This document shows positions 45,545-53,041 of a DNA stretch of 64,000 bases, one piece after another (the first letter of the stretch is position 1; each line of letters begins with the position of its first letter). Under the pieces are notes generated by a model. It searched no databases. It had not been told where the DNA came from and worked only from the letters and a program-made list of their open reading frames with translations. The position numbers were made by a program, and so were the translations under genes. This DNA is from Aminithiophilus ramosus (GTDB lineage Bacteria > Synergistota > Synergistia > Synergistales > Aminithiophilaceae), in assembly GCF_018069705.1 (NCBI RefSeq), contig NZ_CP072943.1, forward strand, positions 124,001-188,000, in the 5' to 3' direction.

Positions 45545-48500
45545 CTATTTCCCGCGGCGGGAGAGGAGGGCGGGAAGGAGAAGCAGCAGGGCTGCCGGAG
45601 CGGCCCCGAGGGCGCAGCCGCCCGAAGAGCCTCCCGTCGCGGCGGCCTCGAAGTGGACGGGCACGAGGGGATCGGTGAAGATCCCGTCCTCAGCCCCGTC
45701 GTGGACGAGGAAGTAGCCTTTTCCGTCGACGGTCAGGGTCTGGACCGCCGATGACCTGTCGGCGGGGAGGGCCCGGTCGAGGAGGGCCAGGCGGAAGGAG
45801 ACGGAGAAGGACTCCGCCTCCTCGGCGACGGAGAAGAAACGGTTCCTGTCCGCTCCGGCCAGAGTGACGAGGTCGAAGGCCAGGTCGTCGTCGAGAACCT
45901 TGACGAAGCGGAGATGATCGAGGAGGTCGGCCGAGACGGCGTCGAAGGGCAGGGCGTCGCGGTCGATGCGGATCGTCAGGGGAACGAGGGCGATATCGGC
46001 ATCGGCCTCGAAGGAGAGGCCGAAGGGGGTGCCCACCGACGTGGCCTTCCCTGCCTCGCCCGTGCCTTGCCGGAGGCCCTGGGTCAGCTTCTCGTCGTCG
46101 ATGTCGGCCGAGGCGACCTTCAGGTTGTCGATGGCCGAGGGCTGACGCAGGGTCGTCACGTCGATTCCCGCCGGGCCTTCGGCGCCGCTCAGGTCCGTCG
46201 AGACGATGACGAGGCCGGCGATGGAGAAGAGATCGCCGCTGGCCGGGGAGAGCTCGCCGATCTGGCGGAGTCCTCCGTCGGCGATGAAGGTGCGGACCGA
46301 CGAGGCGACGACGCCGCCGAACCCGTCATCGACGGCGAGCTTCCAGAAGCGTCTCCCGTCGGCGTTGCTCAGGGCGTAGCCGGTGGCGTCGGCCGAGAGG
46401 GGGACGATGTCGTCGTCGGTCAGGGCCTCTTCGGTGCCGAGGTAGAGGACGTAGGTCAGGGCGTCGCCGTCGGGATCGTCGTAGCGCCAGCTCAGTCTGC
46501 CGTTGGCGGGGATGTCGACGGCTCCGTCGGCCGGAGCGCGGCTTGCCTCGACGGGAGGCCTGTTGGCCGTCTCGAAGACCTTGGGCGTTCCCGTGACGGT
46601 GCCCACGTTTTCGACGACGGCGTCGACGGTGACGGTGTAGGTGCCGTGGCCGACGAGACCCTTAAGGAAAAGTTCCGTGGCCGTCGTCTCGCCGCGGAAG
46701 ACGACGGTTCCCTCGGCATCGCGGACGGTGACGACGTAGCTCACCGTCTCGCCCGCGCCTAGCCCCTTGGGAGGCTGCCAGGTCAGGGTGAGGCCTCCGT
46801 CGGGGATGACGATTTTACCTCCCTCGAAGGAGGGGTTCTTGAAGTCGATGTCGCCGGAGGCGACGGGATCGAGGGCAACGCGGAAGGAGGTCCGTTCCGA
46901 CAGGGCACTTCCTCCCCATCCGTCGTCGGCCGAGACCTGCCAGAGGTAGATCGCTCCGGCGTCGAGAGGTTCCGTCCAGCTGTGGGCGGCGCCCGTTCCG
47001 GCGTCGGCCGAGAGGATCCTTCCCGACTCGTCGGTCAGGTAGAGGACGAAGGACAGGCTGTCGCCGTCGCCGTCGTCGGCCGTCCAGGAGAAGGTCGGCT
47101 CGGCGGCGACGTTGAGGGCTCCGTCGGCGGGCGCGTCGTTTCTGACGGAGGGAAGGGCGTTGAGGGTCGTGAAGTTGCGGGCGTCGCTCTTCGTGTCCAG
47201 CTCCGGCTTGTTCTCGACGCGGGCCGTCACCCACCAGCGGTAGATGGTGTGTCCCCTGAGGGGCTCCTGTCCCGAGGGCCAGGCGAGGGTCGTCGTCGTC
47301 AGGCCTTGGGCGATGGGGAAGCCGCCGATGAGCACGTCGTAGACGACCGCCCCCTCGTCGCTCGAGACGGCCTGCCAGGAGAAGGAAGGCGTCAGGGAGA
47401 CGTCGTCGGCGTCCGTCTCGGGGCTCAGGAGGGTCGGCTTGGGCAGATGTCCGACGGGGCCGTCGGCGAAGGCCTTGAGGCAGACGTTGGCCGTGGCGTC
47501 GACATCGGTCAGGTCCGTCCAGGTCGTGCCGTCGACGGAGACGAAGCTTTCTCCCCGAGCGGCCGTGGCCTTGTCGGAGTAGCCGCGGCTCCTGTTCTCG
47601 ACGGCCACGGGGTAGTCGTAGCCCGGCGTGGTCAGATCGACGACGATGGAGAAGGTCGTTCCCGCCGCCACGTCGACGGGCTCGTCGAGATGGATCGTGT
47701 GATAGCCCGGGGCCTCCAGCGTGGCTCCCTGGCTGTCGATGACGCAGAGCCCCGAGCGGGGAGCTCCGGCCTCGACGCCGGTGTGGACCGAGATGTAGGC
47801 CACGTTGTCGACGCCTCCGGCGTAGAAGGCGACGGACTCGATCCGTCCCTCCTCGGCGGCGGTGAAGACGTTGGCCATCCAGGCCCTCTCCCCTCCGTCC
47901 GCGGCGGGCGAGTAGGAAGTGACCCAGCCCAGAGGGTCGTGCTGGTAGATGCGCTCGAAGGCGTCGACGGTGGTCCCGATGTAGACGGCTCCCGTGTCGA
48001 GGGCGGCGTCCTCGTAGGAGAGGTAGAAATAGCCCCCGTCTCCCCAGGAGTCGCCCCAGCTGTTCTTGACGATCCAGGCGCCGTCCCCTTCGGGCCTGTT
48101 GAGGGCGTTGAAGTTCTCCCGCGAATAGGTGTCGTCCCAGCCGACGACGGTGACGGCGTGGTTGGCCCAGCCGACGGTCAGGCCGTCGGGGTTACCGGCG
48201 GGGATGAAGGCGGCGCTGGTGGCGCTGTTGAAATAGGGCGAGAGGTTCCAGTTCCCCGTCTGGGGATCGCTGGCGTAGACGCCCACCGAGGCGGCTCCGT
48301 AGAAGGCGACGGCCCTCTTGATGTTCTCGACGCTGGCCTTCTGGTAGCGCGTGCCGCTGTCGTAGTAGAAGTTGTAGACCGTCTCCAGGCGCCGCGAGAG
48401 CGGCGCGGCGCCGTCGGGGATCTCCTCGTAGGGGGCTTCCGTCTCGTCGACGGCGCCCGTCCCCCGGGCCAGAAGGGCCGTGGCCCGGAAGTCGTCGCCG

Positions 48501-49000
48501 CCCTGGTCCATGAGAGTCTGAAGGGGCAGGGTCGCGGCGACGTCTTTGAAGCCGGGAAGTTCGGGCGACCGGTCGACGCAGCCGAAGTATCCCAGGTGCA
48601 TCTCGGCGTAGTCGGGGCTGGCGATGCCGGCCCTGAGGGCCGTCGACTCCAGCGAGGCCATGGCGGAGAAGGTCCAGCAGGAGCCGTAGGGAGCCTGATC
48701 GCGGACGGGCGACGACAGGCCCGATTTCCTGAGGTCGAAGGTGGCGGGGAACCAGGCTCCCTTGTCGCCGGCCGAGGTGAAGAGGCTCTTTCCGGCCAGG
48801 TGACTCAGGTCGACGGGAGAGGGGGTGCGGCCCCCCTCGGTCCTGGCCGTTCCCTCCGAGGTCGCGCGGGCCTGGTCCTCCACATAGGCGACGAAGGCGG
48901 GGTTGGGCGGGGCGAAAGCCCCGGCCCAGGCCGCCAGAGAGGAAAGCAGCAGCAGGAAGAGGGCGAAAAGGGAGATCCAGGACAGACGGTGACGCGGCAT
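45545..49000 (-). CDS. Exported C1 family cysteine protease with lectin-like and Ig/FN3-like domains and Synergist-CTERM tail
   Basis: A 1,151-residue surface protease. A signal peptide (ISLFALFLLLLSSLAAWAG) precedes a papain-like domain with Cys108 in APYGSCWTFSAMASLE, His281 in WANHAVTVVGWDDTY and Asn313 in WIVKNSWGDSWGDGGYFYL. Next is a lectin-like domain common in bacterial C1 proteases (about 340-470), then three Ig/FN3-like repeats (each with the LPSVRNDAPADGALNV or RPPVEASRAPADGAVDI type boundary), a further domain (about 860-1100) and the tail SGGCALGAAPAALLLLL followed by Arg-Arg. That tail matches the Synergist-CTERM sorting signal. AAAGGAG precedes the ATG. Likely role: peptide or protein digestion at the cell surface. 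Confidence 0.9.
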   Translation of the reverse strand: MPRHRLSWISLFALFLLLLSSLAAWAGAFAPPNPAFVAYVEDQARATSEGTARTEGGRTPSPVDLSHLAGKSLFTSAGDKGAWFPATFDLRKSGLSSPVRDQAPYGSCWTFSAMASLESTALRAGIASPDYAEMHLGYFGCVDRSPELPGFKDVAATLPLQTLMDQGGDDFRATALLARGTGAVDETEAPYEEIPDGAAPLSRRLETVYNFYYDSGTRYQKASVENIKRAVAFYGAASVGVYASDPQTGNWNLSPYFNSATSAAFIPAGNPDGLTVGWANHAVTVVGWDDTYSRENFNALNRPEGDGAWIVKNSWGDSWGDGGYFYLSYEDAALDTGAVYIGTTVDAFERIYQHDPLGWVTSYSPAADGGERAWMANVFTAAEEGRIESVAFYAGGVDNVAYISVHTGVEAGAPRSGLCVIDSQGATLEAPGYHTIHLDEPVDVAAGTTFSIVVDLTTPGYDYPVAVENRSRGYSDKATAARGESFVSVDGTTWTDLTDVDATANVCLKAFADGPVGHLPKPTLLSPETDADDVSLTPSFSWQAVSSDEGAVVYDVLIGGFPIAQGLTTTTLAWPSGQEPLRGHTIYRWWVTARVENKPELDTKSDARNFTTLNALPSVRNDAPADGALNVAAEPTFSWTADDGDGDSLSFVLYLTDESGRILSADAGTGAAHSWTEPLDAGAIYLWQVSADDGWGGSALSERTSFRVALDPVASGDIDFKNPSFEGGKIVIPDGGLTLTWQPPKGLGAGETVSYVVTVRDAEGTVVFRGETTATELFLKGLVGHGTYTVTVDAVVENVGTVTGTPKVFETANRPPVEASRAPADGAVDIPANGRLSWRYDDPDGDALTYVLYLGTEEALTDDDIVPLSADATGYALSNADGRRFWKLAVDDGFGGVVASSVRTFIADGGLRQIGELSPASGDLFSIAGLVIVSTDLSGAEGPAGIDVTTLRQPSAIDNLKVASADIDDEKLTQGLRQGTGEAGKATSVGTPFGLSFEADADIALVPLTIRIDRDALPFDAVSADLLDHLRFVKVLDDDLAFDLVTLAGADRNRFFSVAEEAESFSVSFRLALLDRALPADRSSAVQTLTVDGKGYFLVHDGAEDGIFTDPLVPVHFEAAATGGSSGGCALGAAPAALLLLLPALLSRRGK

Positions 49001-49065
49001 TCTCGAACACTCCTTTCGATGGATGGATCGTCTCGGACCCGAGGGCCCGGATGGAGTCGGCGCGG

Positions 49066-49197
49066 TTACCGGTCTCTGCGCAGGAGGAAGAGGAGGGGAA
49101 GGCAAAGCAGCGCCGCCGTCGGCGTTCCCGCCGCACAGCCTCCTCCGGATGCGGGGGCAGCCTCTTCTGGCGTCGGGGCCTCGGGCGTAGGCGCCCG
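49066..49197 (-). pseudogene. Orphan Synergist-CTERM-type tail in frame after the MFS stop codon
   Basis: Directly after the TGA of the MFS gene the same frame stays open for 43 codons: a Pro/Glu/Thr/Ala linker (APTPEAPTPEEAAP), then ASGGGCAAGTPTAALLCLP, LLFLL and a final RRDR before TAA. This is a complete CTERM sorting tail without a protein. It may be the relic of a deleted surface-protein gene or a tail once fused to the MFS gene. Confidence 0.7.
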
Positions 49198-50442
49198 TCA
49201 GGGGGTGTCCTCCTCCTCTTCGTCGGCGTGGGGCAGGCGCAGGGCGGCCAGGGCCAGGATCAGGGCCCCGGCGCCGTTGGCGACCAAGAGGAGGGGGAGG
49301 GACAGGAATCGGTTGGTGAGGCTGAAGAGGATGAAGGCCAGGGGCATGACGGCGTAGCAGATCGTCGTGAGGAGGGCGAAGAAACGCCCCTTCACGGCGT
49401 CGGGGACGATCTTCTGGAAGAGGGCCGGCGCCGTGGCGTTGACGGTGCCCAGGCCGAGTCCCACGGCGAAGAGGGAGAGGGCCATGATCTCCCTGTGGCC
49501 GACGACGCCGAAGAGGATGATGGCGGCGGCCGAGAGGAAGAGTCCTCCTGCGATGCGGCCGTAGGCGCCGGAGAAGGGGCGGAGGCTGAAGAAGAGGGCC
49601 GAGAGGAGGGCGCCGAGGGCCAGGGAGCCCTCGAAGAGCCCCACCCAGAGGGGGCCCTCGCCGAGGATGAAGCGCACGGCCAGGGGGATGGCCAGGAGGA
49701 CGGGGGAGAAGAAGAAGTTGAAGGCGCCGAAGACGGCCAGGAGAAGGGCCACGGGGCGGTTCTCCCCGAGATAGGCGAACCCCTCGGCCATGGACCGGCC
49801 CCAACTCGGCCGGGGTCCCGGGAGGCGAGGCGCCGCCAGGTCTGTTCTGATGGACAGGATCAGGGCGAGGGAGAGGAGGAAGGTGGCGCCGTCGAAAAGG
49901 AAGGCCCCAAGCGAGCCGAGGGCCGCCAGGGCCGCCCCTCCCAGGGCGGCGCCGATGACGGCCGAGAACTGGAAGGCCGTCGAGTTGACGGCCGCCGCCG
50001 CCGTCACGTGCTCCCTGTCGGTGAGGGCTTCGAGGGAGCTGTTGGCGGCGGCCTCGAAAAGAGGCATGAAGAGGGAGATGGAAAAGACGAGAAGGTAGAG
50101 GAGGGGCAGGGAGAGCCGTCCCGCCGCCAGCAGCGCCGCCAGGAGAAGGAGAAGGAGGAGGCGGACGACGTCGGCGCCGACCATGCAGTTCCTGCGGTGG
50201 AAGCGGTCGGCCAGAGTTCCCATGAGAGGGCCGAAGAGGACGATGGGGATGACGGTCACGGCCATGAGCAGCCCAAGATGAAGGCCGCTGTCGGGCCCGC
50301 CGGAGCTGACGACCCACCAGGCCAGGGCGATGGAGAAGAATTTGTCCCCTATGGCGGAGACGAAGCGCCCGGCGAAGAACTTGCGGAAATCGGGGAAGAG
50401 GACCAGCGGGTGGCTCCTTCCCCTGAAGGAGGGACCCGTCAT
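49198..50442 (-). CDS. MFS transporter
   Basis: A 414-residue major-facilitator transporter of the MFS_3/enterobactin-exporter-like group. It has about 12 hydrophobic helices, the loop GTLADRFHRRNCMVGADVVR (motif A-like) and FEAAANSSLEALTDREHVTAA. ATG at 50442 overlaps the LuxE-like stop as ATGA, making it the last gene of the coupled four-gene operon; export of that pathway's product is a reasonable guess. The C-terminus ends in the acidic run DEEEEDTP before a TGA, followed by the in-frame CTERM tail. Confidence 0.88.
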   Translation of the reverse strand: MTGPSFRGRSHPLVLFPDFRKFFAGRFVSAIGDKFFSIALAWWVVSSGGPDSGLHLGLLMAVTVIPIVLFGPLMGTLADRFHRRNCMVGADVVRLLLLLLLAALLAAGRLSLPLLYLLVFSISLFMPLFEAAANSSLEALTDREHVTAAAAVNSTAFQFSAVIGAALGGAALAALGSLGAFLFDGATFLLSLALILSIRTDLAAPRLPGPRPSWGRSMAEGFAYLGENRPVALLLAVFGAFNFFFSPVLLAIPLAVRFILGEGPLWVGLFEGSLALGALLSALFFSLRPFSGAYGRIAGGLFLSAAAIILFGVVGHREIMALSLFAVGLGLGTVNATAPALFQKIVPDAVKGRFFALLTTICYAVMPLAFILFSLTNRFLSLPLLLVANGAGALILALAALRLPHADEEEEDTP

Positions 50443-51563
50443 GAAAGGGCGGCCATCCTGTCGAGGATCTCCTGGGCGGCGATGGCGCACCCCTTGTGCT
50501 TGTGCGTTCCGCCGCGGCGGACGGAGGCGATGTAGGTCCCGGGCAGGCCGCAGGGACAGTCCTCCTCCAGGACGGCCACGTCCGTCGCGAGGAGGGACTG
50601 ATTGGGCTGGGCCTCGTTCCAGGGGGAGAGGAGGAGGAGCTGTCCCTCCTGTCCCATGGCGAGGGGACGGTGCGTCAGGGGGTCGACGACGGAAAGGCGC
50701 GAACAGGCCGGCACGTGGTGGTGGCCGAAGGAGCAGGCGCCGTAGGGAACGCCGTGTTCGGCCATGCCGAAGACATCGCGGACGTTGGCGGCCGGGAGGC
50801 CGCAGCTCGACTGGACGAAGAGGGCGAAATCGGCCTGTCTCATGGGCTGACCGGCGTGATTCTTCCAGCCCCCTCCGGCGATGACGAAGCTGTCGGGATC
50901 GACGGACAGGTCGGGCTTGAGCCTTTTCGCCTCGGCCAAGGCCCGATGCATGAAGGCGGGAAAGCCCAGGAAGCGCAGAGGGCCGTCGGAGGCGAGGTCG
51001 ATGAGAAGCCGCGCCGTGCCGTCGACGTCGAAGGAGAAGGTCCCCGAACCGTCGCGCTTCAGGAGCCAGTGGACGCTTCGGGCCGGGGCGCAGGCCATCT
51101 TCTGCTCCGTGCTCCAGCTCGTTCCCACGTCGGCTGCCTCGGTCCTGTCGTAGCTGAAAAGAAGGTAGTGGGCCGGGCGGGGCGAGTCGAAGCCCAGGGC
51201 GGCGAAGATCTTCCGCGACAGAGTCTCCATTCGGGCCAGACTGGGTCCGTCGAAGTGGAGCTGCGTCCTCTGTCCCGACGTCCCCGAGCTGGTCAGGGTG
51301 AGCACCACCGATTCGGGGGCGACGGAGAGGAAATCGTTGATTTTCAGCGTCCCCACGTAGAGGGGGGGCAGGGCCAGGGCGTCCTCGACGGAGGCGATGG
51401 CGGCGGGGTCGAAGGCCTTGGCCTCGTCGAGAGCCCTCAGAAAGGGGTGGATCGCCCTCTGTCGCAGGACGTTCTCGCGGAAGGCCTCGACGAAGAGCCC
51501 GTCCGTCTCCCGAGGCGGCAGAAAGGGGTTTTCCAGGGAGCAGAGCCGTTCCAGGGCGTTCAT
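50439..51563 (-). CDS. LuxE-like acyl-protein synthetase
   Basis: A 374-residue adenylate-forming protein of the LuxE family, which activates fatty acids and carries them as a cysteine thioester for reduction by LuxC. The AMP-site motif is LTSSGTSGQRTQLHFDG near residue 95; FVIAGGGWKNHAG and DVFGMAEHGVPYGAC follow. The C-terminus has DCPCGLPGT and HKGCAIAAQ (Cys359), in the position of the LuxE acyl-cysteine. ATG at 51563 overlaps the preceding stop (ATGA) and follows GAGGAGG. Bacterial luciferase genes are absent, so the aldehyde would serve another purpose. Confidence 0.85.
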   Translation of the reverse strand: MNALERLCSLENPFLPPRETDGLFVEAFRENVLRQRAIHPFLRALDEAKAFDPAAIASVEDALALPPLYVGTLKINDFLSVAPESVVLTLTSSGTSGQRTQLHFDGPSLARMETLSRKIFAALGFDSPRPAHYLLFSYDRTEAADVGTSWSTEQKMACAPARSVHWLLKRDGSGTFSFDVDGTARLLIDLASDGPLRFLGFPAFMHRALAEAKRLKPDLSVDPDSFVIAGGGWKNHAGQPMRQADFALFVQSSCGLPAANVRDVFGMAEHGVPYGACSFGHHHVPACSRLSVVDPLTHRPLAMGQEGQLLLLSPWNEAQPNQSLLATDVAVLEEDCPCGLPGTYIASVRRGGTHKHKGCAIAAQEILDRMAALS

Positions 51564-53041
51564 GAGAGAGCCTCCTCTCGCTTTTGGGCCAGGGGCCGGA
51601 TGTAGTCGACGAGGCGCTGTCCCATCTCCCCGGCGACGACGACGGAGTCGAAATCGACGGTGCTGCCGTTCAGGTAGATCAGAGCCAGCCTGTCGCCCCG
51701 TCGGCCGGGCAGGAGGCCGCAGAAGAAAAAGCCCCGTCCCTCCAGGGCCGCCGCCAGCTCGGGTGCGGCCTCGTCCTCCAGGTTGAGGCGGACCAGGATG
51801 GCGTCGATGCGGCGAAGACAGAACTGGCGGACCAGGTGATGGAGGTGCCCCCCCGCCGTCTCCGAGGCGGCCTCGTCGACGTCGATGACGGCGGCGTTGA
51901 TGTCCTCGATGATCTCGGCCCGCGTCCGCCCCGGCCCCGTGCCCGATTTGGCCCGGCCCGGAGCGAAGGTTCTCTCCAGTCCCAGAGCGGCGTAGAGCTC
52001 GGCCAGGAAGGGCGCGTGGGCCTCCGGGAGGTGGACGGTCCGCCTCTCGTGGTCGGCCAGGGGGAGGTACTGGCAGGCCAGGCTCAGACGCCGGGAGCTG
52101 CACCCGGCCAGCTTGCGGAAGTTCATCGACGGCGCGAAAAATCCGGCCAGGAGGGCGCTGTACCGGAAGCCGCGGGAGAGGGCCGCCTTCTGAGAGGCGC
52201 CGTGACTCGTCACGGACTGGACGAAGGCGCCGCCGTAGCCGCGGCGGCGTGCCTCGTCGATGAGGTGATCGGTGAGCTCTTTCAGGAGGTTCCGGCCTCT
52301 GTAGCGGGGCTTGACGAAGGCCATGCCCAGCTCGACGCCGTCGCTGCCCTCGGTGATTTCCAGGGCGCCGTGGCCCAGGATGTCGTCGTCGGAGACGGCC
52401 ACGAAGGAGGCGATGTGGCCCGTGCGGTTCAGCTCGACGACGCGCTCGGGGTAGTAGAGGTGGCTGTTGGGGTAGGAGTAGCCGTAGGCCTCGTAGGCGC
52501 AGCGGGCCACCTCGATGGCCTCGTCGGGCCTCATGGGGCGGATCGTCCAGGCCAGAGGGCCCTCGTAGACCGTCACGGGCGTTCCGGCGGGGCGGCTCTC
52601 GCCCTCGTCGGCCACGGAGCGGTCCGAGAGGTACTTGACGAGGCGCGTCTCCTTGCCCTGAGGGCCCAGGTTGCGGAAGGAGACCTCGTCGGCCAGGTTG
52701 CGCATGAGGAAGAGCCCCAGGCCCCGGCGGGGCGTCTCGTCGGCGTCGCGGGGGGCGCTGTAGGGGGGGACCGATTCGGGCGCGTAGGGAATGCCCCGGT
52801 CCGCCACGGTCAGGGCCAGGCCCAGGGGGACGGCCTCGACGGTGACGTCGAAGGTGCCCTCCTCGCCCTCCTCGTAGGCGTGGTGGAGGACGTTGGCGAC
52901 GGCCTCTTCGAGGGCCACCTCGATCTCGCCCAAAGCCTTTCCCTCGAAGCCTCGGCCTTTCGCCGCCGCGGCGACGAAGGCCTGGAGGGGGGGGAGGACG
53001 GCCATTTCGTTGGGCAGGGTCAACCTGGCGGGTCGTCTCAC
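51560..53041 (-). CDS. Fusion of RsbW-like ATPase domain and GNAT acetyltransferase domain
   Basis: A 493-residue protein. Residues about 10-140 are an anti-sigma-like HATPase (LGEIEVALEEAVANVLHHAY, VADRGIPYAPESVPPY, RRGLGLFLMRNLADEVSF). Residues about 165-310 form a GNAT domain (GHGALEITEGSDGVELGMAF, PRYRGRNLLKELTDHLIDEA with the acetyl-CoA loop). The last 170 residues are a further, GNAT-like or uncharacterised domain. GTG at 53041 overlaps the LuxC-fusion stop (GTGA). Function is unknown; it may acylate a partner protein or modulate the two adenylate-forming enzymes. Confidence 0.8.
   Translation of the reverse strand: MRRPARLTLPNEMAVLPPLQAFVAAAAKGRGFEGKALGEIEVALEEAVANVLHHAYEEGEEGTFDVTVEAVPLGLALTVADRGIPYAPESVPPYSAPRDADETPRRGLGLFLMRNLADEVSFRNLGPQGKETRLVKYLSDRSVADEGESRPAGTPVTVYEGPLAWTIRPMRPDEAIEVARCAYEAYGYSYPNSHLYYPERVVELNRTGHIASFVAVSDDDILGHGALEITEGSDGVELGMAFVKPRYRGRNLLKELTDHLIDEARRRGYGGAFVQSVTSHGASQKAALSRGFRYSALLAGFFAPSMNFRKLAGCSSRRLSLACQYLPLADHERRTVHLPEAHAPFLAELYAALGLERTFAPGRAKSGTGPGRTRAEIIEDINAAVIDVDEAASETAGGHLHHLVRQFCLRRIDAILVRLNLEDEAAPELAAALEGRGFFFCGLLPGRRGDRLALIYLNGSTVDFDSVVVAGEMGQRLVDYIRPLAQKREEALS

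Noticed and set aside
49198..49200. MFS stop TGA as a selenocysteine codon
   Set aside because: No family precedent for Sec at this position and no obvious SECIS hairpin next to it; relic or mutation is simpler.
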